Below are positions 32,880 through 41,476 of a stretch of DNA of 64,000 nucleotides, in pieces. Within the stretch, counting starts at the first letter, position 1; every line of letters begins with the position of its first letter. A model generated the notes under the pieces. That model worked only from the letters and a program-made list of their open reading frames with translations. It made no database searches and was not told the origin of the DNA. Both the position numbers and the translations under genes were made by a program. Source of the stretch: Caballeronia jiangsuensis (GTDB lineage: Bacteria > Pseudomonadota > Gammaproteobacteria > Burkholderiales > Burkholderiaceae); assembly GCA_000648925.1 (NCBI GenBank), contig JFHF01000020.1, positions 62,001-126,000 on the forward strand, read 5' to 3'.

Positions 32880-32980
32880 GTGAGAAAGGTCGAGGCAAAC
32901 AGGCGCGCGGGCCGCGCCGACAGGGCCTCGATTCTAACCGACACTTCGGACCGAAACTGCCGCCGAAGCGGCGCGCGGAC

Positions 32981-33178
32981 TCACGCCTCGGGCGAATCGT
33001 CGGCGAGCGGCGGCGCGTAAGTCGGGGCGGGCGCGACCTCGTCCCATAGCATCACGCTGACGCCTGAGCCCGTCGGACGCATGACGGGCTGTTTCGCATC
33101 GCCCGCTTCGTCCGCTTCCTCGCGGTCTTGCTGCGCGCCGCCTGATTCCTCGCGCCGGTATGAACTATCGAGTGCCAT
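32981..33178 (-). CDS. Small hypothetical protein
   Basis: This frame of 65 codons starts MALDSSYRREESGG. It is hydrophilic, without recognisable domain, and lies between folA and a long regulatory gap. GC-rich third positions agree with neighbouring core genes, but nothing else proves that it is translated. Confidence 0.4.
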   Translation of the reverse strand: MALDSSYRREESGGAQQDREEADEAGDAKQPVMRPTGSGVSVMLWDEVAPAPTYAPPLADDSPEA

Positions 33179-33836
33179 CGTAACGACATAACCCAAGGTA
33201 ATTATTCCCGGCACGGAAAGATCCGGAAATAAAGTAATCGTCTCGCCGGTATGAACGATTAAGCTGAAGATGAATGCGGGACAGAATATGAACGCACGTT
33301 CTATAGACAGTATTTCTTACCATCCGACGCGCTTCTAGTCGAGCGAATTATGTGCCATGCGTCGGAAAGCATTGCCACGCAATGAATGGCGGAACTCGGC
33401 GGAAGGCGCGTTGCGGAAACTTGGACGAAAACGTTTCACAGCTGAAACATAGGGGCAGAAAAACATGAAGTTCTCGTGAAATCGGTATAAGATTTTGTCT
33501 TATTAAATTGTGCGTAAAGTTTTTAATAATCGTGTGAGAAATTCTTGCGAGGCCCGTCCTATCAGGGTTTTGTGGCTAAACCGGCGGCTCTCGCGATATT
33601 TGTTTTCGGGGTTTCTGGGTTATAGTAGTCTCTCAAAAACGGCACAGAATCAGACATAAAGGGTTTCGTGGAAGAGCGCGTGGTGTGTCGCGCTGTGTCC
33701 CGGGGGCGTCGTATCGAATGGGCAAGTCCCTCTCCATACGTTTGAGAGAAACGTGCGAGGGCAACGAAGTCTGCGATGTAGTGCGAGCCTGAACTACGTG
33801 ACCTTTTCAACGAATGTTGAACAAAGGATCTGAATA
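33179..33836. other. Long AT-richer intergenic region upstream of the VpsR-like gene
   Basis: About 660 bp without a convincing gene and more AT-rich than its surroundings. It contains an inverted repeat (33433-33448) and a possible promoter (TTTGTT at 33599-33604, TATAGT at 33621-33626). The length suggests complex control of the downstream activator gene or an unrecognised small RNA. Confidence 0.5.
33433..33448. promoter_or_regulatory. Inverted repeat, candidate operator
   Basis: The sequence gtttca-cagc-tgaaac is a perfect 6-bp inverted repeat with a 4-bp spacer, about 390 bp before the sigma-54 activator gene. It could be an autoregulatory site, but the protein that binds is not known. 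Confidence 0.35.
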
Positions 33837-35216
33837 ATGGACGTCGCTCGGCGGCAACTCATCTATGTGACTCGCGATCCAAGCGAGACGCTGTGCGCGC
33901 GATTCGAGGAGCGCGGCTGGCATATCGAAATCGTCGCGAGCGCGCGCGACACGCGCAAGGCACTGCGTAGCGATCTGGCGACCGGCGGGTTGCTGGATCT
34001 GTCGAGTCATTTCGAATCTCATGAACTGGCGGCGTTCGAATCGTCGCTGACGATGACCAACGTGGGCTGGGTCGCGGCCACCGTTGCAGGACAACTAGAA
34101 GACGCCGCCGTGCGGCGCCTGATTCGCGACTATTGCTTCGATTACGTGACGCTGCCGACGTCGAACGACCGCATCGTCGATTCCGTCGGTCATGCGTATG
34201 GCATGGTTTCGCTGCACGACGCCGCATCGCACGATGCGCGCAGCGAAGGCCGCGCCGAGGGCGAGATGGTCGGTTCGTGCGACGCGATGCTCGCGCTCTT
34301 CCGTTCGATCCGCAAGGTCGCGATGACCGACGCACCCGTGTTCATCTCGGGCGAATCCGGCACCGGCAAGGAACTGACGGCCGTCGCCATTCACGAGCGC
34401 TCCGCGCGTCGCGATCAACCGTTCGTGGCGATCAACTGCGGCGCGATTCCCGCGCATCTGCTGCAATCGGAGCTTTTCGGCTACGAGCGCGGCGCGTTTA
34501 CGGGCGCGAATCAGCGCAAGATCGGCCGCGTCGAGGCGGCCAACGGCGGCACGCTGTTCCTCGATGAAATCGGCGATCTGCCGCTCGAAAGCCAGGCGAG
34601 CCTGTTGCGCTTCCTCCAGGAACGCAAGGTGGAGCGCCTGGGCGGTCATGGCTCGACGCCGGTGGATGTGCGCATCATCTCGGCGACGCACGTCGACATG
34701 CAGACCGCGATGATCGAAGGGCGGTTCCGCGCGGACTTGTATCACCGGCTGTGCGTGCTGCAGATCGACGAGCCGCCGCTGCGCGCGCGCGGCAAGGACA
34801 TCGAACTGCTCGCGAAGCATATGCTCGACCGCTTCAAGAAGGATGCGAGCCGGCGCCTGCGCGGATTTTCCCCCGATGCGATCGCCGCGATCCACAACTA
34901 CGGCTGGCCGGGCAACGTGCGCGAGCTCATCAACCGCGTGCGGCGCGCGATCGTGATGTCGGAAGGGCGGCAGATCACCGCCCGCGATCTCGAACTGGGC
35001 GAGTATGTCGAAGTGGCGCCGGTTTCGCTCGCGCAGGCGCGCGAGGCGGCGGAACGGCAGGCCATCGAGCTTGCGCTCCTGCGCCATCGCGGACGTCTCG
35101 GCGATGCGGCGCACGAGCTGGGCATCTCGCGCGTGACGCTGTATCGGCTATTGAGCGCGCATGGGATGCGTCACATCGAGGTCGATGCGCCGTCGGAGCA
35201 CGCCACGCGCGGCTGA
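33837..35216 (+). CDS. Sigma-54-dependent activator, VpsR-like
   Basis: The 459-residue protein has a divergent receiver-like domain (about residues 1-135), then an AAA+ domain with Walker A GESGTGKE (about 171-178), the sigma-54 contact loop GAFTGA (about 219-224) and NYGWPGNVREL. A Fis-type HTH is at the C-terminus (LGDAAHELGISRVTLYRLL). The N-terminus and architecture match VpsR-type regulators. In Burkholderia such proteins (for example BerB) work with c-di-GMP sensors to switch on exopolysaccharide genes. Equating it with BerB is inference. Confidence 0.88.
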   Translation: MDVARRQLIYVTRDPSETLCARFEERGWHIEIVASARDTRKALRSDLATGGLLDLSSHFESHELAAFESSLTMTNVGWVAATVAGQLEDAAVRRLIRDYCFDYVTLPTSNDRIVDSVGHAYGMVSLHDAASHDARSEGRAEGEMVGSCDAMLALFRSIRKVAMTDAPVFISGESGTGKELTAVAIHERSARRDQPFVAINCGAIPAHLLQSELFGYERGAFTGANQRKIGRVEAANGGTLFLDEIGDLPLESQASLLRFLQERKVERLGGHGSTPVDVRIISATHVDMQTAMIEGRFRADLYHRLCVLQIDEPPLRARGKDIELLAKHMLDRFKKDASRRLRGFSPDAIAAIHNYGWPGNVRELINRVRRAIVMSEGRQITARDLELGEYVEVAPVSLAQAREAAERQAIELALLRHRGRLGDAAHELGISRVTLYRLLSAHGMRHIEVDAPSEHATRG

Positions 35217-35244
35217 ACGCACATCACCGAGATCCACCACCGGA

Positions 35245-35270
35245 CGGGCGCTTTCAGGCGCCCGTTTTTT
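35245..35270 (+). terminator. Terminator after the sigma-54 activator gene
   Basis: The stem cgggcgc/gcgcccg with a 6-base loop (ttt-cag) is followed by six T residues. Confidence 0.85.
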
Positions 35271-35368
35271 CGTGCCGCTGAAATAAGCGCCGGTCCTCGT
35301 CGCTTGGTAAAATCTCGTGTTTACGCCCTCCGTTCGCGAGGGCATGCGGCACACCCAGGGAACATCGA

Positions 35369-36172
35369 ATGAAACAGTATCTCGAGCTCGTCCAGACGAT
35401 TCTCGATACCGGCACTTGGCAGGAAAACCGCACGGGCATCCGCACGATCAGCATTCCCGGCGCGATGCTGCGTTTCGACTTGCAGCAAGGCTTTCCGGCC
35501 GTGACGACGAAGAAGCTCGCGTTCAAATCCGCGATCGGCGAGCTGGTGGGCTTTCTGCGGGCATCGAAGAGCGCGGCGGATTTCCGCGCGCTCGGCTGCA
35601 AGGTCTGGGACGCGAACGCGAACGAAAATCCGCAATGGCTCGAGAATCCGTACCGACAAGGCCCGGACGATCTCGGCGACGTCTACGGCGTGCAGTGGCG
35701 CAAATGGCCCGCGTACAAGCTCGTCGACGCCGGCGCGAACGATCAGATCGCCGATGCGACCAATCGCGGCTTCCAGGTCGTGACGAGCTTCGTCGAGAAC
35801 GGGCGCGAACAGGTGCTGCTGTACAAGGCGATCGATCAGTTGCGTCAGTGTCTCGACACGATCATCGAGCGCCCGACCGACCGTCGCATTCTGTTTCATG
35901 CATGGAATCCGGCGAAACTCGACGAGATCGCGCTGCCCGCGTGCCATCTGCTGTATCAGTTCATCCCGAACGCGGTGACGCGCGAGATTTCGCTGTGTCT
36001 GTATATCCGCAGCAATGACGTCGGGCTCGGCACGCCGTTCAATCTGGCCGAAGGCGCGGCTCTGCTGCATCTCGTCGGCCGGCTGACCGGCCTCAAGCCG
36101 CGCTGGTTCACGTATTTCATCGGCGATGCGCACTGCTTTCTGGAACCTAAAAAAGTGCCAACCTACCATTAA
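35369..36172 (+). pseudogene. thyA: Thymidylate synthase, 3'-truncated by the island
   Basis: The first 255 residues are normal for Burkholderia-type Thy[21 protein letters not shown], the catalytic cysteine in [10 protein letters not shown], and [13 protein letters not shown]. After FIGDAH (about 36133) the family sequence, normally continuing with a tyrosine and about 60-70 more residues that complete the dUMP and folate sites, is replaced by 12 unrelated residues ([12 protein letters not shown]) and a stop. The product should be inactive. It marks the left boundary of the island. A whole copy or a ThyX would have to exist elsewhere for growth without thymine. Confidence 0.85.
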
Positions 36173-36803
36173 TTGTGGTCTGCAGCAAAATTTTTGCCGG
36201 CCATTTTATTAAAAGTACCAGAAAGTTTGGCCAGTTCAGTTCCGGTGCTGAAGCACACCGTCCAAAAACTAAAGTTAGCCCTTGAAAGACATGCGGCCCG
36301 GGCCGATGACGGTTCGACGAGAAACACGTGTATTGGTAGAAGCGTCGACACCTCCGGTCATTCCCGTCTTCTCATCCGAACGATAGAGTGGTGAGTCGGA
36401 CCTGCTCAGCAAAAGCGCGTTCAGGCTGATGTTTGATGGGAAAGTGACGTCCGGAACACCTCTGCGACGTGTGCCCACGTTTGCTCGAAATCGCCCCCTT
36501 CCCGACTTGATGACGTCATCAACATTCTCGGGATGACGACCAACCAAGATTCGGCGGATGCTATACGTCGGATGGAACAGCGAGACACCGTCCGTGGCTC
36601 CTTCCTCCGCGAGCAGAACTTTACGAACGGGACCTGCTGCGGTGGAGGGAGGACGTCGTGCAAAACTGGTTAGCGGACAGTGCGAGCGATGAGGCGTCCC
36701 GCGCGGAGTCAACCGTTACGACCGAGGCGAGCGCGAAATATGCTGGCCGCAATCTGAATGCTTTGTAAGCGCGGCAAGTCCAGACGTGCGACCAAACCAA
36801 GTC
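36173..36803. other. Island left-end region without a clear gene
   Basis: About 630 bp with only unconvincing frames. The first 150 bp, starting inside the thyA break, contain several AAAGT-type repeats (36151-36161, 36211-36220, 36222-36232 and 36271-36280). These could be recombinase or transposase binding sites. The rest shows nothing recognisable. Confidence 0.45.
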
Positions 36804-37037
36804 TTATGGGTTGGTCTGTTGAAGGTCCTCAGCCCGTCGAAAGAGCGTAGACAACGGAACCCCTAGCGCCACGGAAACCACCTCTATGGTTTCAAGCGTC
36901 GCCGGCCTCAGGCCGCGTTCAAGGGCGCTGAGCGCAGACAAGTGAATGTTGGCAAGCTCAGCGAGTTCCGCCTGCGTCAGATTCCTGGCCTTACGCTCTG
37001 TGCTCACTGAGAGCCCGAAGGCCTTCCTTAGCAGCAT
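36804..37037 (-). CDS. XRE-family helix-turn-helix regulator
   Basis: This 77-residue single-domain Cro/C1-type HTH has RNLTQAELAELANIHLSALS followed by ALERGLRPATLETIEVVSVAL. Such small proteins act as repressors of islands or as antitoxins. It is divergent from the next gene across a 384-bp gap and could control both. Confidence 0.85.
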   Translation of the reverse strand: MLLRKAFGLSVSTERKARNLTQAELAELANIHLSALSALERGLRPATLETIEVVSVALGVPLSTLFRRAEDLQQTNP

Positions 37038-37421
37038 GCAAATTTCTGAAAACTTTAGACCCGACAGTTTTCCTGCTGTACGGGCTTGCGTACAGAGCGT
37101 AAAAGATTAAAATACGTCGTATAAGACGTTTTCGCTGACTGTGTCGGCTGTGAGCTTTGCCGACTTTTGCCGGCAACCAGGTCCGCGGTTGCGAGACAAA
37201 TCGGCCGGCAAACGCTGCAGATAAATCGTCGAAATTTTGTAAGCAACCGACCGAACGTTTTGGGAACGGCAGTACCCGGTACGTTCCGTAGGTTGCAAGC
37301 ACCGACGTCGCTGGCGACGCCGGGATGCTTCGGCATCGGCGAACGCGAGCCGCGCGCAAGCGGTTGTAATTGGTTGCAGTGTTCGTCTTCGCGCTGTCCG
37401 TGGAGGAGATGAAGTTCAGAA
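37038..37421. other. Divergent intergenic region
   Basis: A gap of 384 bp between the XRE gene and the rightward hypothetical gene. It contains atacg-t-cgtat at 37112-37122, a possible XRE operator, and AT-rich stretches suitable for promoters. No gene was found. Confidence 0.4.
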
Positions 37422-37784
37422 ATGCCCGAAGCATCACCGCGCCTGTTGCGAGCAAGTGAACTTCTGCTTGACTGCGTCGCGCGAGGTATCTCGCCGTCGA
37501 CGCTGGTCGTCGCAGCGTTCGATGCCATCTATCTGTGTTGTATTGAGTCGACTTCCGAATGTTTGGGGCGTGAGGAGGATGTGCTGCATCCCGACCCTGA
37601 AGTCCTTTTGTCAGCAAAGGAAAGACTCGGCATGTCGTCAAAAGAGGTGACGTTGGCTCTGCAGTTAATGCAATTGAGTTTCTATGCTCTCAGCCATGAG
37701 CTTCCCTGCCTACCAGCAGACGCCGTCGCGCTCGCGCGGAAGGTCGTGGCACGGACGCATTTCTACGGGGCGCGCCGAGGATAA
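37422..37784 (+). CDS. Hypothetical protein
   Basis: This 120-residue, mostly helical protein has ASELLLDCVARGISPSTLVVAAFDAI; no domain is recognised. A GGAGGAG lies somewhat far upstream (about 37401). Composition looks like genuine coding sequence. It is divergent from the XRE regulator, and no function is proposed. Confidence 0.6.
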   Translation: MPEASPRLLRASELLLDCVARGISPSTLVVAAFDAIYLCCIESTSECLGREEDVLHPDPEVLLSAKERLGMSSKEVTLALQLMQLSFYALSHELPCLPADAVALARKVVARTHFYGARRG

Positions 37785-37894
37785 AACGACCTAAGAGATG
37801 TCGCGACAAGCATTCTGACGGCCTATCGCGGCAAAACAGCCTTTGCTATTTGTACATCGCTAAGACGGTGTTGATGTGAAAACGGTGTTGACGA

Positions 37895-38596
37895 ATGCGT
37901 GTCCAACTTGCTTCAGACTTGCATCTTGAATTGCTCGCAAGAAACTTCCCCGGCGAGACTGTTATCAGACCGGCGCACGGCGCAGACCTGCTCGTACTTG
38001 CTGGCGACATCGCGAGCGGAAGCAAAGCCATTGAGCTTTTCGGGACTTGGCCCGTGCCCGTGATTTACGTCGCCGGCAATCACGAGTTCTATAACTATTG
38101 TCGCGAAGACCTCGTCGATGAACTGCGCGAGAAATCCGTCGGAACGTCAGTTCACTTTCTCGAGCGCGACGTCGCGGATTTTTGGGGTGCCCGCTTCGTT
38201 GGATGCACCCTATGGACGGACTATCGGCTCGGAGACACGCAGTTGGAAGCAATGAAGAGCGCCCGCCGTTGCTTGAACGACCATCGTGCGATTTCGACGC
38301 GCAGTGGGACGGAGTTCTCACCGCGCGACGCGTTGAACGACCACCATGCCTCGCGCACTTGGCTTTCGGGGGAGCTTTCGCGCCCGTACGACGGCGTGAC
38401 GGTGGTAGTGACACACCACGGCCCGCATCCCTTCTCAGTACATCCGCGATACGCCGGGGATGTATTGAATAGCACCTTCGTAAGCGACTTGACGCCGCTG
38501 TTGGCGAAAGCGGATATGTGGTTCCATGGCCATGTGCATGACGTGTTTGACTATGCAGTTCAGGGATGCCGCGTTGTTTGCAATCCGCTCGGCTAG
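37895..38596 (+). CDS. Calcineurin-like metallophosphoesterase
   Basis: This 233-residue protein has the metallophosphoesterase motifs in order: SDLHLE, LAGDIASG, AGNHEFY, THHGPHPFS and GHVHD. Two metal ions would be bound. Substrates in this superfamily range from cyclic nucleotides to nucleic acids and proteins, and nothing here narrows it. It lies in a row of rightward accessory genes. Confidence 0.85.
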   Translation: MRVQLASDLHLELLARNFPGETVIRPAHGADLLVLAGDIASGSKAIELFGTWPVPVIYVAGNHEFYNYCREDLVDELREKSVGTSVHFLERDVADFWGARFVGCTLWTDYRLGDTQLEAMKSARRCLNDHRAISTRSGTEFSPRDALNDHHASRTWLSGELSRPYDGVTVVVTHHGPHPFSVHPRYAGDVLNSTFVSDLTPLLAKADMWFHGHVHDVFDYAVQGCRVVCNPLG

Positions 38597-38728
38597 CCGC
38601 GAAACCGCTTTGAAGCGGCTCACATACGTCAACTTCAGTTTGAAAATGAAGGGTTCAACTTTGCACATGTCATCGACTTATCGTCCGAGTAAAAGAAGTT
38701 GGCTTACCGCTTGCATGAAAGGTAAATC

Positions 38729-39853
38729 GTGAGGGTTCGCGAGCTGATAGCGCGACTTCGTGGAGCACCTCTAGATGCCAACGTGGTCTTTGTCCGACCG
38801 AGCCAATTGCTCGAAAGAGCCTCTGAGGTTTCCATCAGTGTCGCCCCGCAGCAGCGTTGGATATGCGAGTTGTTCCGAGCTGACGATGGCTCGGCATCGC
38901 ACATTTACTACCCTTCGATGCGAGCGGCGCGACGGGGATTCTCGGACTGGACTGAGAACTGGTGGCACGAGAACGTAATGCTCCTGTGCTCAACCCCGCT
39001 TGACGAAGAGGTGTTCGATTTGGTTTCAAACGATAGGCAGTCGAAGAGGGATTCAGGGTACGGCACAATCAACCACGAGGACTTGCTTGCGACGCGAGAA
39101 CGACTCACGAGGGCGCGGCGTCAGCAGCTCGCGACCGGTGATTTGCTGACGCGGGAGCAACTCCGAGTGCGACTTCAAGTGACGAACAAAGGTCTCTCAA
39201 CGCTCATCTCAGCCGAAAGCATTTTTGCGTTCGACCTCGAGGGCGAAGATGTCTTTCCAAGTCTATTTTGCGACAAGCGACTCAACCTTCAGCGTCTATA
39301 TCGAATCGCAAAAATAATTGCGCCGGCGCCGCCCGAATCTCGGCTCGACTTTCTGACGGCAAGGAGTGGCGCGCTTGGAGGGCGGGCTCCGCTTGAACTT
39401 CTAGCGGATGACGTCGACTACAAAGAACTCCGGAGATTTGCGAGTGGATGGGCAAGTGAGTACTCGCGCACCAGTGTGTCCTTCTTCGCTGGTGAGCAAG
39501 TCTCAGTTCCGCTTGATGCCGCGCCGATTTACATTGCCGTCGTGGAAGTAGACCCGAGGGCGTCAATCTGGAAGCGTGCGTTGAATGCACTTACTTCGCC
39601 CGGTCACCGGAAGCCTTACGAGGCTCCGATTGCACCGAGTGCCTTCGTTGCGGTCATTGAGCGCGCGACGTTGGGCCAGAGCGGCAAAGAACTTGAGGGA
39701 GTCGCCCGTTGCCGGCTCGACGAAGGGCGCATACACGTATCTATCGAGCGAAGAGTGCGAAAGGACGTCGAGACAATGACCCTTGTGGTGCCGCTCGAAG
39801 GAACGACTGTTTCAGATGTTGCGGAGCGCGTGTTTCGCGCGCTTTCGAAGTAA
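38729..39853 (+). CDS. Hypothetical protein with N-terminal PDA module and HTH/ParS-like module
   Basis: The 374-residue product can be split into three parts. Residues 1-100 (MRVRELIARLRGAPLDANVV) resemble the next gene product. Residues 135-235 are a helix-turn-helix region ending in a DFLTARSGALGGRAPLELL block like the Xre/MbcA/ParS toxin-binding (DUF2384) domain. About 265-374 is a separate beta-rich region. The 135-235 module is shared with the gene at 43697. The GTG start has an AAAGG site 7 bp upstream. Function unknown; a DNA-binding or antitoxin-like role is inferred. Confidence 0.65.
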   Translation: MRVRELIARLRGAPLDANVVFVRPSQLLERASEVSISVAPQQRWICELFRADDGSASHIYYPSMRAARRGFSDWTENWWHENVMLLCSTPLDEEVFDLVSNDRQSKRDSGYGTINHEDLLATRERLTRARRQQLATGDLLTREQLRVRLQVTNKGLSTLISAESIFAFDLEGEDVFPSLFCDKRLNLQRLYRIAKIIAPAPPESRLDFLTARSGALGGRAPLELLADDVDYKELRRFASGWASEYSRTSVSFFAGEQVSVPLDAAPIYIAVVEVDPRASIWKRALNALTSPGHRKPYEAPIAPSAFVAVIERATLGQSGKELEGVARCRLDEGRIHVSIERRVRKDVETMTLVVPLEGTTVSDVAERVFRALSK

Positions 39854-39918
39854 CAAGGCCAAGTCTTTGATGCCAGTCCGTAGAACAAAGCGGATTAAAA
39901 AACGCTGGAGAGAGTCCT

Positions 39919-40221
39919 GTGAAAGTTGCTGAACTGCTTGTTCATCTTAAAAGCGCACCACCAGACGCGGTCGTTCTAGCTATCAGCGTCGCGCAAAACC
40001 TCTCATACCCGATTGAAATCGGGCAGGTGCACAAGCCGCGCGAACCTTGGATTCGAGAGTATCTTCTCCAATATGGCGGTGAAGTTGCAAGTTACCTACG
40101 GCCTGCGAATCGAAGCAGGATTGAGCTTCCATTCAACCCCGCGCGGGACGAAGCTTATGAGGAAGAGGTCGTCATCATCTCGTCAGAATCCATGCGGTTT
40201 AACGAGGGGCTCAGTCTCTGA
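39919..40221 (+). CDS. Hypothetical protein, PDA-type module
   Basis: This 100-residue protein starts MKVAELLVHLKSAPPDAVVL and aligns along its length with the N-terminus of the 38729-39853 product (matching PPDAVV, PW/RWI-E, and a final VVIISS/VMLLCS strand). It resembles the small phage/island proteins that begin with an ELI-x3-L-x2-PPDA motif. GTG start with a GAGAGAG upstream. Function unknown. Confidence 0.6.
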   Translation: MKVAELLVHLKSAPPDAVVLAISVAQNLSYPIEIGQVHKPREPWIREYLLQYGGEVASYLRPANRSRIELPFNPARDEAYEEEVVIISSESMRFNEGLSL

Positions 40222-40292
40222 TTCACAAGCATCAGAGGTGCTTGAAGACACCGAGCTGATTCGTAGACGATGACCAGGGCACAAAAATCACC

Positions 40293-40718
40293 GTGGTTAA
40301 AGACAAATCGGATGTACATGAGGAAGCCGATGGGTCGTTCCTTATCATTGAAGTATATGACGGGGAGCATCTCACGCCGGGTAGCGAGAATTCAAAACTC
40401 TGCAGACTGGAGGGGAACGTTGTACGGGAGGATGGCCCGCCCTTCACGCTGCGCGAACAGTTGGAGCGACTGCTCGAGATTGGCGGGAAGTACTACGGCG
40501 TTCCGAATTCGGCCGAGGGATGCTTCACCGCGTTTGTGACCCAAGGGCATACAGCGAAGGTCGCGATGCGCATTGTCGTGAAAACTCGACGTGACGCATT
40601 GAGCGCCCGGCTATTCATCTTAGAGGGCGAGGAACGTGCACTTGAAGTTGCATCCGTATTCCCTGAAGACGACATTTTTAAGATAGTGCGCAAGGTACTG
40701 CGTGCTCAAAAGGGCTAA
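40293..40718 (+). CDS. Hypothetical protein, start uncertain
   Basis: The protein has 141 residues, including DGSFLIIEVYDGEHL and AMRIVVKTRRDALSARLFIL. The frame reads as protein-like for another ten or so codons upstream of the GTG used here, as far as a stop at 40257, and no good start or ribosome site precedes it. A frameshifted or 5'-broken gene is therefore possible. No domain is recognised. Confidence 0.45.
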   Translation: MVKDKSDVHEEADGSFLIIEVYDGEHLTPGSENSKLCRLEGNVVREDGPPFTLREQLERLLEIGGKYYGVPNSAEGCFTAFVTQGHTAKVAMRIVVKTRRDALSARLFILEGEERALEVASVFPEDDIFKIVRKVLRAQKG

Positions 40719-40769
40719 CTGCCATCAACATATTTTCGGCAGCCGTTACTGCTTTTGGAGAACCAAACT

Positions 40770-40925
40770 ATGCCAACAAATAAAGTGACGCAGGCGTCGC
40801 TGACGATTCTTGAGATGGGTGGAAGGGAGATTGGCACCGGAAAGTATCAAGACGCCTTCGATTTTCTTGAGCAACTTGACCAGCAAGGCGTGAACGAGGC
40901 CGGCGACTCAGGAACGAAATGCTGA
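40770..40925 (+). CDS. Small 51-residue protein upstream of the HAD gene
   Basis: ATG at 40770 is preceded by TTGGAG at a good distance. The product (MPTNKVTQASLTILEMGGRE at the start) is predicted to fold as a strand and helix, with a hydrophilic end. Its last codons overlap the HAD gene start (atgctga), a typical coupling arrangement. It may be a partner or antitoxin-like peptide of the downstream HAD/HipA genes; this is inference. Confidence 0.5.
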   Translation: MPTNKVTQASLTILEMGGREIGTGKYQDAFDFLEQLDQQGVNEAGDSGTKC

Positions 40926-41476
40926 CAGGACTCCTCGGCCCGAGCTACACCGTCCCGCCGCCGAGGATTCGAGGCGGCGACGTTTTGTACGTCGATTTTG
41001 ATGGATGTCTTCACCCTGGCGAGGTCTACACAAAGCACGGCGTCGGGCCCTTCTTACTGAACTGCCCGGGCCATGAGCTCTTCGAGCAAGCGCCGTTGCT
41101 CGACCAGTTGTTAGCGCCTTATCCAAAAATAAAAATCGTTCTCAGCACGACCTGGGTCAGCAGGTACCGAGGACGAATTTCTCGCCTGTCATCGAATCTG
41201 CCGACCGGTCTTTGTGACCGTGTGATTGGCGCGACCTACCATAGCGAAATGGACCGCGACGCGTTCCTGGCTTCGTCCCGAGGTATGCAAATCTGGTCGG
41301 ACGTGCTGCGCCGGCGGCCAGCACGATGGCTTGCAATCGACGACGACGCGGAGGGGTGGCCTGAGTGGTGCCGTGACCATCTTGTGAAGACAGACGAGAC
41401 GTTCGGCATCGGTGAGCCAGCCGTACGCGTTGTGCTCGAATCCAAGCTCAAAGCTACGTTTGGGACGACGGCATGA
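40919..41476 (+). CDS. HAD-superfamily hydrolase (SAK RNA-repair type)
   Basis: This 185-residue protein has motif I YVDFDGCLHPG (nucleophile and acid aspartates), motif II IVLSTTW and motif III region WLAIDDDAEGWP. The layout resembles the HAD domain of Swiss-Army-Knife RNA-repair proteins (HAD_SAK). It likely removes phosphate from a nucleic-acid end or small molecule. It overlaps the upstream 51-residue frame and, by 4 bp (ATGA), the downstream hipA-like gene. Confidence 0.8.
   Translation: MLTGLLGPSYTVPPPRIRGGDVLYVDFDGCLHPGEVYTKHGVGPFLLNCPGHELFEQAPLLDQLLAPYPKIKIVLSTTWVSRYRGRISRLSSNLPTGLCDRVIGATYHSEMDRDAFLASSRGMQIWSDVLRRRPARWLAIDDDAEGWPEWCRDHLVKTDETFGIGEPAVRVVLESKLKATFGTTA

Noticed and set aside
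33562-33810. 82-codon minus-strand frame in the long gap before the sigma-54 activator
   Set aside because: Covers the probable promoter, has no ribosome site and no family.
36275-36712. 145-codon minus-strand frame near the island's left end
   Set aside because: No start context, no domain and unlike protein composition; left unannotated.
36991-37641. 216-codon minus-strand frame over the XRE/hypothetical divergent region
   Set aside because: Overlaps the XRE gene start and the rightward hypothetical gene in another frame; basic low-quality sequence. I checked it for integrase motifs and saw none.
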